Part shown: one piece after another, positions 33,743 to 43,456 of the stretch
Layout: the number at the start of each line of letters is the position of its first letter
How positions within the stretch are numbered: position 1 is the stretch's first letter
Source of the DNA: an uncultured Clostridium sp.
GTDB lineage: Bacteria > Bacillota > Clostridia > Clostridiales > Clostridiaceae
Assembly (NCBI GenBank): GCA_900540255.1
Contig: UQFE01000009.1
Coordinates: 21,457-85,456, forward strand
Length of the DNA stretch: 64,000 nucleotides
Direction: 5' to 3'
The notes under the pieces: model-generated
Database searches by the model: none
What the model saw: only the letters and a program-made list of their open reading frames with translations
What the model was told of the DNA's origin: nothing
Program-made: the position numbers and the translations under genes

Positions 33743-34165
33743 ATGGAAGAAAATAAAGTGTGTATAGAATTTGAAAGTAGATCTCAAAATGAGGGTTTTG
33801 CAAGAGTTGCTGTATCTGCTTTTATTTCTCAATTAGATCCAACTATTGAGGAAATAGCAGATGTTAAAACAGCTGTTTCAGAAGCTGTTACAAATTCTAT
33901 TATTCATGGTTATGAAAATGATAAAAAGGGCATAATTAAAATAGAGGCAATAATTTCCGGGAGAAAAGCAAAAATAGTAATTGAAGATTATGGAAAGGGG
34001 ATAGAAGATATTGATAAGGCAAGAGAACCATTATATACTTCAAGACCTGACCTTGAAAGATCAGGAATGGGATTTACAGTAATGGAAAGCTTTATGGATA
34101 CGTTAATTGTTGAAAGTAAAAAAGGAAAAGGAACTAAAATTATTATGACAAAGAAATTTAGTTAG
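33743..34165 (+). CDS. spoIIAB: anti-sigma F factor / serine kinase
   Basis: 140 residues. Binds sigma F and phosphorylates SpoIIAA. GHKL-type ATPase fold: N box [13 protein letters not shown], then EDYGKGIED and [17 protein letters not shown] 33743 has TGGAGGGG upstream. 16 bases after spoIIAA and 17 before sigF. Confidence 0.95.
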   Translation: MEENKVCIEFESRSQNEGFARVAVSAFISQLDPTIEEIADVKTAVSEAVTNSIIHGYENDKKGIIKIEAIISGRKAKIVIEDYGKGIEDIDKAREPLYTSRPDLERSGMGFTVMESFMDTLIVESKKGKGTKIIMTKKFS

Positions 34166-34182
34166 CATGTTAGGGGAGATTT

Positions 34183-34941
34183 ATGGAAAAGGGTGAAGTA
34201 AAAAAAGAAAAGGTAAGTTATGAGGATAATTTACAGTTAATACCTTTAGCTAAAGAAGGTAATACAGAAGCTTTAAATAAACTCATAGAAGTTAATTTGC
34301 CTTTAGTAACTTCTATAAGTAAAAAGTTTACAAATAGGGGATATGAATATGAGGATATATATCAAATTGGTTGTATGGGACTTGTTAAATCAATAAAGAA
34401 CTTTGATGAAAAATACAATGTTAAATTTTCAACTTATGCTGTACCTATGATTATTGGAGAAATAAAAAGATTTCTTAGAGATGATGGGATGATTAAGGTT
34501 AGCAGAAATGTAAAAAGCTTAGCAAAAAAACTCCATTTTGATAAAGAAGCTTTAACTAAAAAGCTAAATAGAGAACCAACGATTGAAGAGTTAGCACAGT
34601 TTTCAGGAATGGATAAAGAAGAAATATTATTTGCATTAGAATCTTCTGCAAGTATGCAATATCTTTATGAAGTAATTCATCAAGATGATGGTTCACCTGT
34701 ACTATTAATTGATAAGCTAAGTGAAAATGCAATTGAGGATAAAAATATAACTGAAAAATTAGCCTTAAAAGAAGCCTTAAGAAATTTAGATACAAAATCA
34801 AGACAAATTATAGTTCTTAGATATTTTAAGGATAAAACTCAAATACAAGTAGCAAAAATGTTGGGAATAAGTCAAGTGCAAGTATCAAGGATAGAAAAAA
34901 AGGTATTACAAGAAATGAGAAAACAATTAGATGAAGGATGA
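34183..34941 (+). CDS. sigF: RNA polymerase sigma factor F
   Basis: 252 residues, early forespore-specific sigma factor. Region 2: RGYEYEDIYQIGCMGLVKSIKNFDEKYNVKFSTYAVPMIIGEI; region 3 around REPTIEELAQFSG; region 4 helix-turn-helix TQIQVAKMLGISQVQVSRIEKKVL. Start ATG 34183 behind GGGGAG. Last gene of spoIIA, closed by the hairpin at 34981-35028, yet followed closely by spoVA genes. Confidence 0.96.
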   Translation: MEKGEVKKEKVSYEDNLQLIPLAKEGNTEALNKLIEVNLPLVTSISKKFTNRGYEYEDIYQIGCMGLVKSIKNFDEKYNVKFSTYAVPMIIGEIKRFLRDDGMIKVSRNVKSLAKKLHFDKEALTKKLNREPTIEELAQFSGMDKEEILFALESSASMQYLYEVIHQDDGSPVLLIDKLSENAIEDKNITEKLALKEALRNLDTKSRQIIVLRYFKDKTQIQVAKMLGISQVQVSRIEKKVLQEMRKQLDEG

Positions 34942-34980
34942 ACAAATGAAAGTGAATAAGTTAATAATTAATAAAATATG

Positions 34981-35028
34981 AAATAATCTATGTTAAATGA
35001 GCAATTATTTAATATAGATTATTTTTTT
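34981..35028 (+). terminator. spoIIA terminator
   Basis: 18-bp stem (34981-34998 with 35007-35024, one G.T) followed by T run to 35028. Confidence 0.82.
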
Positions 35029-35093
35029 GTAATTTAATTTCAAATTAGAGGAATACTATACATATTAAATAAAAAATATAAGGAGATATTTTT

Positions 35094-35570
35094 ATGGACA
35101 AAAGAGCAAAGAAAGAAGAAAAGATATTAAAGGATTTTCAAAAAATATCTAAGGAAATGGCTCCTAAACCACAATATTTTAAAAATATTATTTTAGCATT
35201 TATTGTTGGAGGAATTATTTGTACTATAGGTCAGTTTATTTTAAATATAATGTTAAGGTTTGGTATGGATGAAGAAGCAGCAAAGCAGTGGTTACCAATA
35301 ATAATGATATTTATTGGAGCACTATTAACTGGTTTTGGAGTTTATGATAAAATTGCATCCTTTGGTGGGGCAGGAACAGTTGTACCTATTACTGGTTTTT
35401 CAAATGCAGTAGTATCTCCAGCAATAGAATTTAAAAAAGAAGGATTTGTATTTGGTGTTGCTGCAAAGATGTTTACAATTGCAGGTCCAGTACTTGTTTA
35501 TGGAATAGGTACTTCGGTAATTATAGGAATTATTTATTATATTCTTGGATTATTAGGAATTGTTGAATAG
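35094..35570 (+). CDS. spoVAC: stage V sporulation protein AC
   Basis: 158-residue inner-membrane protein of the SpoVA channel that moves dipicolinic acid into spores and releases it at germination. Several hydrophobic spans, with the conserved GGIICTIGQF and GAGTVVPITGFSNAVVSPAIEFKKEG. AAGGAG ribosome binding site. First gene of a three-gene spoVAC-spoVAD-spoVAE operon, which in clostridia commonly forms the minimal spoVA set. Confidence 0.94.
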   Translation: MDKRAKKEEKILKDFQKISKEMAPKPQYFKNIILAFIVGGIICTIGQFILNIMLRFGMDEEAAKQWLPIIMIFIGALLTGFGVYDKIASFGGAGTVVPITGFSNAVVSPAIEFKKEGFVFGVAAKMFTIAGPVLVYGIGTSVIIGIIYYILGLLGIVE

Positions 35571-35581
35571 GAGAGAGAACA

Positions 35582-36598
35582 ATGGCTACTAAAGATAAAA
35601 AGATTGGAAAGCAAACTGTTAAATTGGAAAATCCACCTAAAATTATTTCAACCTATTCTATAGTAGGGCCAAAAGAAGGTGATGGGCCTTTAAGAAAGTA
35701 TTTTCATAAAATAATAAGTGATGATACATTAGGAAAAGATAGTTTTGAAAAAGCAGAATCTGAAATGATGTATACAGCAATAAGAGAAGCAATAAAAGGA
35801 GCAAACTTAACAGAAGATAAAATAGATTACTTATTTGCAGGTGATTTATTAAATCAAATAACATCATCTAGTTTTGCAGCAAGAGAGCTTAATATACCTT
35901 TTATAGGTTTATATGGAGCATGTTCTACAATGTCAGAATCATTAAGCATGGCTTCATTATTTTTAGATGGAGGTTTTGGAAATTATATTGTTGCTTCAAC
36001 ATCTTCGCATTTTAGTTCTGCAGAAAGACAATTTAGATTTCCACTAGAGTATGGATGTCAAAGATGTCCTACTTGCCAATGGACAGTAACTGGCTCTGGG
36101 GCAATGGTATTAGGAAGAAGTGGAGATTATCCTAAGGTTACTTATGTTACAACAGGGCTTGTTAAGGATTATGGAATAAAGGATGCTAATAATATGGGAG
36201 CAGCAATGGCACCAGCTGCAGTAGACACAATTTATAATCATTTTAAAGATACAGGTAGGAAGCCAAAAGATTATGATATTATAGCAACAGGTGATTTGGG
36301 GAAGGTTGGAAAAGAAATTACAACTAAACTTCTCTTGGATTATGGATATGATATTAGTAATAATTATATTGATTGTGGAGACATAATTTTTGATGATGAA
36401 AGACAAAAAACTGATTGTGGTGGAAGCGGATGCGGATGTTCTGCTGTAGTTACTTGTGGATATTTATATAAAAAATTAATGAAAAGGGAAATAAAAAGTA
36501 TATTATTAGTATCTACAGGAGCATTAATGAGTACGACATCATCTCTTCAAGGTGAGTCTATTCCAGGGATAGCTCATGCAGTTGCTATTGAATTTTAA
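35582..36598 (+). CDS. spoVAD: stage V sporulation protein AD
   Basis: 338 residues; thiolase-like fold protein that binds dipicolinic acid on the SpoVA complex. Cys-containing GLYGACSTMSESLSMA and FDDERQKTDCGGSGCGCSA are conserved. Follows spoVAC by 11 bases. Confidence 0.95.
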   Translation: MATKDKKIGKQTVKLENPPKIISTYSIVGPKEGDGPLRKYFHKIISDDTLGKDSFEKAESEMMYTAIREAIKGANLTEDKIDYLFAGDLLNQITSSSFAARELNIPFIGLYGACSTMSESLSMASLFLDGGFGNYIVASTSSHFSSAERQFRFPLEYGCQRCPTCQWTVTGSGAMVLGRSGDYPKVTYVTTGLVKDYGIKDANNMGAAMAPAAVDTIYNHFKDTGRKPKDYDIIATGDLGKVGKEITTKLLLDYGYDISNNYIDCGDIIFDDERQKTDCGGSGCGCSAVVTCGYLYKKLMKREIKSILLVSTGALMSTTSSLQGESIPGIAHAVAIEF

Positions 36599-36622
36599 TA
36601 AAAATGAGAGGAAGATTAAAAA

Positions 36623-36979
36623 ATGGACTATGTTAGTGCATTTATTGTTGGAGGCTTAATATGTGTTATAGCTCAAATATTAATGGATAGAACAAAGCTT
36701 ACTCCTGCAAGAATATTAGTTATATTTGTAACATTAGGAGCTATTCTTGGTGGTTTTGGTATTTATGATAAATTAATTGAAATAGGTGGCGCTGGAGCTA
36801 CAATACCATTACCTAGTTTTGGTAATTCGCTAGCTGATGCAGCAATTAAAGGAGTTAAGGAAGATGGATTATTAGGAGCCTTTATAGGTGGAATCAAGGG
36901 TGCAGCTGGTGGAATTACAGCAGCTATATTTTTTGGATATTTAATGGCACTTATTTTTAATCCAAAAACGAAAAAATAA
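36623..36979 (+). CDS. spoVAE: stage V sporulation protein AE
   Basis: 118-residue membrane protein, third member of the SpoVA channel set, with four hydrophobic segments and GGAGATIPLPSFGNSLADAAIKG. The motif mirrors that of SpoVAC (GGAGTVVPITGF), reflecting common ancestry. AGAGGAAG ribosome binding site. Confidence 0.94.
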   Translation: MDYVSAFIVGGLICVIAQILMDRTKLTPARILVIFVTLGAILGGFGIYDKLIEIGGAGATIPLPSFGNSLADAAIKGVKEDGLLGAFIGGIKGAAGGITAAIFFGYLMALIFNPKTKK

Positions 36980-37089
36980 ACTAAGAATATATAATTAATG
37001 TGGAAAAAATAAGTGATAATAGTTATCAAGAATAATATTGAGCTTAAAAGGAAAAAATAATTGTGTAATAATATTAGGAGGTGAAATAT

Positions 37090-37248
37090 ATGAATAAAAA
37101 TGAAAGTATTAAATGTACTGTAGAACAATGTAAACATCATGCCTGTTCTGAAAACTATTGTACATTAAATTCTATAAGTATTGGAACTCATGAACCAAAC
37201 CCAACAGTTGCTGAATGTACAGATTGTCAATCATTTGTATTAAAGTAA
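37090..37248 (+). CDS. DUF1540 domain protein
   Basis: 52 residues with the Cys pattern of DUF1540 (C9 and C14 of CTVEQC, then C19, C24 and a C-terminal CTDC), a presumed small metal-binding protein found in spore formers. AGGAGGTG precedes ATG 37090. Confidence 0.8.
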   Translation: MNKNESIKCTVEQCKHHACSENYCTLNSISIGTHEPNPTVAECTDCQSFVLK

Positions 37249-37301
37249 GCACAACTAAAAATAAAGTATTAAAATAATTTTTGATACTAGCTGAAAATAT
37301 A

Positions 37302-37340
37302 AAAAAATAGAGGATTCAAGCATGAATTCTCTATTTTTTA
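37302..37340 (+). terminator. terminator downstream of DUF1540
   Basis: AAAATAGAGGATTCA pairs with TGAATTCTCTATTTT, T6 tail. Confidence 0.7.
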
Positions 37341-37420
37341 TATAATTTGTTTTATTAAAATTATTATTTGTAATTTAAAATAAAGTTTAATTATTTATAA
37401 ATTATTTTATATGAATAGTA

Positions 37421-37474
37421 TTGACAAATAATTGGCAATGATATATTATAATAATTAATTGATAATGAATATCA
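37421..37474 (+). promoter_or_regulatory. flavodoxin promoter with Fur-like box
   Basis: TTGACA (37421-37426), 17 bp, TATTAT (37444-37449), followed at the expected start by TGATAATGAATATCA (37460-37474), which differs from the 7-1-7 Fur consensus dyad at one position. Iron-bound Fur there would block transcription. Confidence 0.7.
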
Positions 37475-37495
37475 ATATTGATTAGGAGGAAAAGT

Positions 37496-37912
37496 ATGAA
37501 AATAGTTTATTATTCTGGATCAGGAAATACTGAAAAAATGGCAAATTTAATAGCAGAGGGAATTAAAGAAGAAGGAAAAACAGCGGAGTTAATCAATGTT
37601 TCTTCAGCAGGATTAGATGTTTTTGATAATGAGGATATTGTTATATTAGGATGTCCAGCAATGGGTGATGAAGTTTTAGAGGAAGCAGAATTTGAACATT
37701 TTATGGAAGGTATATCTGATAAAATTTCTGGTAAAAAGGTTGCATTATTTGGATCATATGGATGGGGAGATGGTCAATGGATGAGAGATTGGCAAGACAG
37801 AGTAGAATCTTTAGGTTGCACATTAATAGATGATGGTTTAATTATTAATTATGAGCCGGAAGATAATTCTCCTGAATGTATTAATTTTGGAAAAGAAATA
37901 GCAAAGGCTTAA
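37496..37912 (+). CDS. fld: flavodoxin (short chain)
   Basis: 138 residues from ATG 37496 (AGGAGG upstream). FMN-binding P-loop YYSGSGNTEKMA (5-16) and the ring-binding GSYGWGDGQWM. Electron carrier that replaces ferredoxin when iron is scarce, which fits the Fur-like box in its promoter. Nine bases before the DUF3793 gene. Confidence 0.94.
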   Translation: MKIVYYSGSGNTEKMANLIAEGIKEEGKTAELINVSSAGLDVFDNEDIVILGCPAMGDEVLEEAEFEHFMEGISDKISGKKVALFGSYGWGDGQWMRDWQDRVESLGCTLIDDGLIINYEPEDNSPECINFGKEIAKA

Positions 37913-37921
37913 TTTATAAAA

Positions 37922-38560
37922 TTGAAACAGATAGAATTTTATAAGAGTCTTTCTAAAATGGAAGAAAGAGAGTGCATTGAAAAATTTTTAATTTATAATG
38001 CCTCTCTTGTAATATCAGGAGTAAAACCATCAGCTACAGTTACCATAAAAAAGGATAATGATAATTTATATGATAAATGGATTAAATATGGAATTGATTT
38101 TTTAAAAATTATTGATATTTCATATATAAATCTAAGAGAAACAAATAATGCTTTAATTATATTAATTTATAATGAAAATAAATTAAAAAATTATATATTT
38201 GAAAAAGAAAATAAAAAATTTTTATTACAATTAGGATATTGTGATAAAGAAGATTTAGATGAGTATTTAATAATCTTAAAAAGAAGATATAAGGAGTTTA
38301 ATTGTCCACATGAATTAGGTGTGTTTTTAGGATTTCCTTTAAATGATGTTAAAGATTTTATGGGATGTAAGGAGAAAAAATGCTTAAGTTGTGGATATTG
38401 GCTTGTATATAATGATTTACAAGAAGCAAAGAAAATATTTAGTAAATATGATAAGGTTAAGGAACATACAGTAAATTATATATTAAATGGAGATTCATCC
38501 CATGAGGTAGCTTATAGTATAAAAAATTTATTTAATAAGATTGAAAATATTACTGTATAA
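37922..38560 (+). CDS. DUF3793 family protein
   Basis: About 212 residues; FLIYNASLVISGVKPSATVTI at the N terminus, CPHELGVFLGFPLNDVKDFMG and CLSCGYWLVYND near the C terminus are the DUF3793 marks. Found next to flavodoxin genes in clostridia, suggesting iron-linked redox function, not shown. The start is uncertain: TTG 37922 lacks a close ribosome binding site, so translation may be coupled to flavodoxin. Confidence 0.78.
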   Translation: MKQIEFYKSLSKMEERECIEKFLIYNASLVISGVKPSATVTIKKDNDNLYDKWIKYGIDFLKIIDISYINLRETNNALIILIYNENKLKNYIFEKENKKFLLQLGYCDKEDLDEYLIILKRRYKEFNCPHELGVFLGFPLNDVKDFMGCKEKKCLSCGYWLVYNDLQEAKKIFSKYDKVKEHTVNYILNGDSSHEVAYSIKNLFNKIENITV

Positions 38561-38597
38561 ATATTTTAATTAACATTTAAATAGAAAGGAAGAAAAA

Positions 38598-38882
38598 ATG
38601 AGTGTAGTCATAGTAGGTGGTCATGATAAAATGAGTAAAGAATATATACGGGTATGTAAGAAGTACAATTGTAAAGCAAAGGTATTTACACAAATGGAAA
38701 CTGGGTTAAAGGATAAAATAGGTATGCCAGATGCTGTTATATTATTAACTGATGTTGTATCACATAAACTTGTATTAACAGCTAAAAGAGAGGCAGATAA
38801 AAAAAATATTACAGTTATAAGAAAGCATAAAAGTACAGTAAATGCAGTAGAAGGTCTTATAAAACAAATAGTAATGAATTAA
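38598..38882 (+). CDS. DUF2325 family protein
   Basis: 94 residues: MSVVIVGGHDKM at the start and VILLTDVVSHKLVLTAKREADK in the middle, as in DUF2325. A Rossmann-like small protein of unknown role. AGAAAGGAAG ribosome binding site. Probably the third gene of the flavodoxin operon, ended by the next hairpin. Confidence 0.8.
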   Translation: MSVVIVGGHDKMSKEYIRVCKKYNCKAKVFTQMETGLKDKIGMPDAVILLTDVVSHKLVLTAKREADKKNITVIRKHKSTVNAVEGLIKQIVMN

Positions 38883-38915
38883 AAGAGAAGAGCTATGGTA
38901 AATTTAGGTGTAAAG

Positions 38916-38970
38916 TTCCTTTTATTATATAATTAATACATATATAATAAAAGGAATTTTAATTTTTTTT
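38916..38970 (+). terminator. terminator of the flavodoxin operon
   Basis: TTCCTTTTATTATAT (38916-38930) with ATATAATAAAAGGAA (38942-38956), then T-rich tail. Confidence 0.75.
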
Positions 38971-38982
38971 AGCTAAATATAT

Positions 38983-39033
38983 TGAAAATAATTATCAATT
39001 AAGGTATATTATTTTAAGTGATAATAAAAATCA
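38983..39033 (+). promoter_or_regulatory. two Fur-like boxes before the ABC exporter genes
   Basis: TGAAAATAATTATCA (38983-38997, one change from the dyad consensus) and TGATAATAAAAATCA (39019-39033, two changes). Confidence 0.5.
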
Positions 39034-39084
39034 TTTGAAATGAATTTATAAATGATATTAATAATCAAAGGAGGAAATTGTAGT

Positions 39085-40884
39085 ATGATGATCAATAAAA
39101 GGTTAATAAACCTTTGTAAAGAATCAAAAAAATATATAGCATTAACTATATTAGTAAATTGGATTTCAGTTTTATGTAATATTGTTACAATAATATTAAT
39201 AGGTCAATTTATTAATAAAATTTATGTTGGTCAAAGATTAAATATTAATGGCAAAAACATTTTAAATGCAATGATGGAATTTAATGTTTGGGGAAAGATT
39301 TCATTACTAGCAGCTATTGTAATAATAGCAATTTTATTATCAATTAGATATTCATGCAATATTTTATATGCTAAATTCTCAAATGCTGCATCAGCAAATG
39401 CAAGAGTAACATTAAGAGAACTTATTTATAAGAAATTATTAAAATTAGGTACAGGTTATACTTCAGTTGAAAGTACATCAGCAGTAGTTCAAGTATCGGT
39501 TGAAGGAATTGAACAGCTTGAAATATATTTTGGAAAATATTTATCTCAATTCTTTTATGCTCTTTTAGTTCCAGTAACATTATTTATATTTATGAGCTTT
39601 ATATCATTTAAAGCAGCACTAATATTTATACTTTGTGTGCCTCTTATTCCAATATCAATTATTGCAATAATGAAAATTGCTAAAAGAATATTAAAAGATT
39701 ACTGGAAGTCTTATTCAGATTTAGGTGGAACATTCTTAGAAAATCTTCAAGGGTTAACTACATTAAAAGTATTTAATATTGACGAAGAACGCCATGAAAA
39801 AATGAATATTGAAGCAGAAAAATTTAGAAAGATAACTATGAAAGTTTTAAGCATGCAGCTTAATTCAATAACAATAATGGATTTAGTTGCATTTGGAGGA
39901 GCTGCAGCAGGAACAATAGTTGCATTAATTCAATTTAAAAATGGACAAATTCCTGTAGGAAGCTTACTTATAATAATATTACTTTCATCTGAATTTTTTA
40001 TACCACTTAGACTTTTAGGATCATATTTCCATATAGCAATGAATGGTATGGCTGCAAGTGATAGAATGTTTGGGATATTAGATGCAGAAGAAAGAGAAAA
40101 GAACGTTGAAACTAATGAAGAAATTAAACTTAATGATATTAAGGTAAGTTTAAGAAATGTTGATTTTAGTTATGATGGAGAAAGAGAAGTATTAAAGAAT
40201 ATTAATATGGATGTTACTCCAGGGGGATTAGTTGCAATAGTAGGGGAAAGTGGTTCAGGAAAAAGTACAATTGCATCACTTATCTTAAATAACTATAAAG
40301 TAACTAATGGAGAAATCAGTATTAACAATGTAAATATAGAAAGTATATCATTAGATAATATTTATGGAAACATAGCATTAGTATCTACAAATAGTTATAT
40401 ATTTAATGGAACTATTTTAGATAACTTATTAATGGCTAAGAAAGATGCAACAGAAGAAGATATTAATAATGCATTAAAAACAGCAAGATTATATGATTTT
40501 GTAAAGGGTTTAAAAGATGGATTATTAACTGATGTTGGTCAAGCTGGTAGTGCATTATCAGGTGGACAAAAGCAAAGGTTAGCTTTAGCAAGGGTTATAT
40601 TAGCTGATAGACCAATGATAATTTTTGATGAAGCAACTTCTAATATAGATGTTGAAAGTGAAGAAAGTATCTGGGAGGCAATTTATGAACTTTCTAAAGA
40701 AAAAACTATATTAGTAATATCTCATAGATTAGCTAATGTAACAGATGCTAAAAACATTTATGTTATGAATAAAGGGAAATTAGTTGAAAACGGAACTCAT
40801 GAAGAGTTAATGAAAAATGAATCTTGCTATTACAATATGGTTAATAAGCAAAATGAATTAGAAATGATAAGGGAGGTTTGCTAA
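39085..40884 (+). CDS. ABC exporter half-transporter, CydD-like
   Basis: 599 residues from ATG 39085 (AAGGAGG upstream). N-terminal six-span exporter domain, C-terminal ATPase with Walker A GESGSGKST, signature LSGGQKQRLALARV, Walker B MIIFDEATS and switch His in ISHRLA. The next gene encodes its partner, one base apart, making a heterodimer of the CydDC (cysteine/glutathione exporter) class. Substrate not certain; it may be a thiol, peptide or metal-linked molecule, given the Fur-like boxes upstream. Confidence 0.85.
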   Translation: MMINKRLINLCKESKKYIALTILVNWISVLCNIVTIILIGQFINKIYVGQRLNINGKNILNAMMEFNVWGKISLLAAIVIIAILLSIRYSCNILYAKFSNAASANARVTLRELIYKKLLKLGTGYTSVESTSAVVQVSVEGIEQLEIYFGKYLSQFFYALLVPVTLFIFMSFISFKAALIFILCVPLIPISIIAIMKIAKRILKDYWKSYSDLGGTFLENLQGLTTLKVFNIDEERHEKMNIEAEKFRKITMKVLSMQLNSITIMDLVAFGGAAAGTIVALIQFKNGQIPVGSLLIIILLSSEFFIPLRLLGSYFHIAMNGMAASDRMFGILDAEEREKNVETNEEIKLNDIKVSLRNVDFSYDGEREVLKNINMDVTPGGLVAIVGESGSGKSTIASLILNNYKVTNGEISINNVNIESISLDNIYGNIALVSTNSYIFNGTILDNLLMAKKDATEEDINNALKTARLYDFVKGLKDGLLTDVGQAGSALSGGQKQRLALARVILADRPMIIFDEATSNIDVESEESIWEAIYELSKEKTILVISHRLANVTDAKNIYVMNKGKLVENGTHEELMKNESCYYNMVNKQNELEMIREVC

Positions 40885-40885
40885 T

Positions 40886-42556
40886 ATGAAAAGAAGATCA
40901 GGCTTCCAAATTATGAAAAGATTAATAATAGAATTAAAGCCATTAGCACCAATTATGGCAATAACTATAAGTATGGGTGTGGTTGGTTTTTTAGCTGCAA
41001 TAGCAATAGCAAGCTTTGGAGCAATAGCAATAGGTGCTGCAATAGGTGATATTACATTTATAAGCTTTATTGGTGCTATGGTTGTTATGGCAGTAAGTGC
41101 ACTTTTAAGAGGATTCTTAAGATATGGTGAACAATTATCAGGACATTATATTGCTTTTAAAATACTTTATATTTTAAGAGATAAAATATTTGCAAAGCTT
41201 AGAAAATTGGCTCCTGCAAAATTAGAAGGACAAGAAAAAGGAAATCTTATTTCGTTAATTACATCAGATATAGAGCTTTTAGAGGTATTTTATGCTCATA
41301 CTATAGCTCCAATAACAATTGCAATAATTACAAATAGCATAATTTCAATAATTTTATTTATGATAAATACTTGGTTTGGAATATTATCAGTTATATTCTT
41401 CTTAATTGTTGGATTTGTAATTCCATATGCTTCATCTAGTTTAGGTAAGGAAGCTGGTGTTGCTTATAGAAATATGTTTGGTGAATGTAATAACTATATT
41501 CTTGATTCTTTAAGAGGGTTAAAAGAAGTTTTATTATTTAAATCAGGTGATGAAAGGCTAAAGGAAATTAACTCTAAATCATATAGAATTAATAAGAGCC
41601 TTGATAAAATTAAAGAACATGAAGGTATAATAAGAGCAGTTACAGACTTAACTATAATGATTGCAATATTAACTTTTGTTGGAGTTGGATTTGCTCAATA
41701 TTCAAAAGGTAACATATCATTTACATGGATGCTTGTAGGTATTGTAATAATAGCATCATCATTTGGACCAGTAGTTGCTTTAAGTAACCTTTCAAATACA
41801 TTACTTCAAACTTTTGCATGTGCAGAAAGATTATTTGATTTAATTGATGAAGAACCTCATGTAGAAGAAGTTTTAGAGGGACAAACAATAAGGGGAGAAT
41901 CAATAGCATATGATAATGTAACATTCTCTTATCCAAATAGAAAAGAAAAAATATTTGATACTGCTTCAGTTAATATTAAAAAGGGTGATAAAATTGCTCT
42001 TATAGGAGAAAGTGGTATAGGAAAAAGTACATTTGTTAAATTAATGATGAGATTCTGGGATGTAAATGAAGGAAAGATAAACCTTGATAATAAAAATATT
42101 AAGGAAGTTAATACTGCATCTCTTAGAAATAGTCAAACTTTAGTTAGTCAGGAAACTTATTTATTTAATGAATCTATATTAGATAATATAAAAATAGGAA
42201 ATCCAAGTGCTTCAAAAGATGAGGTTATACAGGCTGCTAAAATGGCATCTATACATGAGTTTATAGAAAATTTACCTAATGGATATGATACTAAAGTTGG
42301 AGAACTTGGTGGGAACTTATCTTCTGGTGAAAAACAAAGAATAGGACTTGCTAGAGCATTTTTAAGTAATGGAGAAGTTTTAATATTAGATGAGCCTACA
42401 AGTAACTTAGATACTTTAAATGAAGGTGAAATATTAAAATCAATAAAGGAAAATTGTGAAGATAAAACTATAGTGCTTATATCACATAGAAAATCAACAA
42501 CAGCAGTTTGTAATAAAACTTATAAGTTAGAAAATAGCAAGTTAGTATTAAATTAA
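40886..42556 (+). CDS. ABC exporter half-transporter, CydC-like
   Basis: 556 residues; exporter membrane domain then ATPase with Walker A GESGIGKST, a slightly degenerate signature LSSGEKQRIGLARAF, Walker B VLILDEPTS and H-loop ISHRKST. Coupled to the upstream half-transporter (one base between stop and start). GGGAGG ribosome binding site lies within the end of the first gene. Confidence 0.85.
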   Translation: MKRRSGFQIMKRLIIELKPLAPIMAITISMGVVGFLAAIAIASFGAIAIGAAIGDITFISFIGAMVVMAVSALLRGFLRYGEQLSGHYIAFKILYILRDKIFAKLRKLAPAKLEGQEKGNLISLITSDIELLEVFYAHTIAPITIAIITNSIISIILFMINTWFGILSVIFFLIVGFVIPYASSSLGKEAGVAYRNMFGECNNYILDSLRGLKEVLLFKSGDERLKEINSKSYRINKSLDKIKEHEGIIRAVTDLTIMIAILTFVGVGFAQYSKGNISFTWMLVGIVIIASSFGPVVALSNLSNTLLQTFACAERLFDLIDEEPHVEEVLEGQTIRGESIAYDNVTFSYPNRKEKIFDTASVNIKKGDKIALIGESGIGKSTFVKLMMRFWDVNEGKINLDNKNIKEVNTASLRNSQTLVSQETYLFNESILDNIKIGNPSASKDEVIQAAKMASIHEFIENLPNGYDTKVGELGGNLSSGEKQRIGLARAFLSNGEVLILDEPTSNLDTLNEGEILKSIKENCEDKTIVLISHRKSTTAVCNKTYKLENSKLVLN

Positions 42557-42563
42557 TAAAATT

Positions 42564-42603
42564 AAAAAGCTGTATCAACATGTTTTTATGATACAGCTTT
42601 TTA
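42564..42603 (+). terminator. terminator of the ABC operon
   Basis: AAAAAGCTGTATCA (42564-42577) with TGATACAGCTTTTT (42589-42602). Confidence 0.8.
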
Positions 42604-42617
42604 TAAAAAAAATATTT

Positions 42618-42636
42618 GAGAATGATAATCGATTAT
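42618..42636 (+). promoter_or_regulatory. Fur-like box before the YgbA_NO gene (weaker)
   Basis: GAGAATGATAATCGATTAT agrees with the classic 19-bp Fur box at 13 positions by my count; it lies 16 bases before the gene. Confidence 0.4.
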
Positions 42637-42651
42637 TTATGGAGAAATAAA

Positions 42652-42951
42652 ATGACTAAGATAGAAAAAGAAAAACAAACAATTAAATTAATGATAGATA
42701 TATATTGTAAAAAGAAGCATGGAAATAAAAGTGGAGAATTATGTGAAGAATGTGCAGAATTATTAGAATATGCACATAAAAGATTAACTTATTGTAAGTT
42801 TGGGGAAGAAAAATCAACTTGTTCAAGATGTCCAATACATTGTTATAAAAAGGACATGAAGGAAAAGATTAAAGATGTAATGAAGTTTTCTGGGCCAAGA
42901 CTTATTATATATAAGCCATCAGAAGTTATAAGACACGCATTAAATAAATAA
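42652..42951 (+). CDS. YgbA_NO family protein (nitrous oxide-stimulated promoter family)
   Basis: 99 residues with paired Cys motifs ELCEECAELLEYA and CKFG...CSRCPIHCYKKDM, matching YgbA, a small Cys-rich protein linked to nitric oxide response and recovery in enterobacteria. ATG 42652 behind GGAGAAAT. Neighbouring Fur-like box suggests iron control here. Confidence 0.82.
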   Translation: MTKIEKEKQTIKLMIDIYCKKKHGNKSGELCEECAELLEYAHKRLTYCKFGEEKSTCSRCPIHCYKKDMKEKIKDVMKFSGPRLIIYKPSEVIRHALNK

Positions 42952-42996
42952 TAAAATAAATATAAAAAATAAGATAGGATTTAAAGGGGGATAAGC

Positions 42997-43413
42997 ATGA
43001 ATAGAATAAAAAAATACTTATATATAGCTTTAGGATTTATAGCATTGGGGTTAGGTATTATAGGAATAATTTTACCAGTATTACCAACAACACCATTCTT
43101 ATTAGTAACTTCATATTGCTTTGCAAAGGGATCAGATAGATTTCATAATTGGTTTATAAATACAAAGGTTTATAAGAAGCATTTAGAAAGTTTTGTAAAA
43201 GAAAGAGCTATGACATTAAAAGAAAAAGTTGTATTATTAAGCTTTGTAAATTTCATGTTAGCTTTCCCTTTAATTTTAATAGATGTTTTAGCTATGAGAA
43301 TAACTATTATTATATTAATAATAATTAAGTTATATTACTTTACATTTAAAGTTAGAACAATTACTCCAGAGGAAAAGAAAGCTATGGAGGCTGCAAAAAC
43401 AAAAGTAGCTTAA
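42997..43413 (+). CDS. DUF454 (YbaN) family inner-membrane protein
   Basis: 138 residues with GIIGIILPVLPTTPFLLVTSYCFAKGSDRFHNWF, the defining DUF454 block, and about four membrane spans. Often adjacent to iron, heme or NO-response genes. GGGGG ribosome binding site. Confidence 0.85.
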   Translation: MNRIKKYLYIALGFIALGLGIIGIILPVLPTTPFLLVTSYCFAKGSDRFHNWFINTKVYKKHLESFVKERAMTLKEKVVLLSFVNFMLAFPLILIDVLAMRITIIILIIIKLYYFTFKVRTITPEEKKAMEAAKTKVA

Positions 43414-43456
43414 TTAATATTAGTAATTTACAAGAAAAAGGTAGGAATAAGTTGTA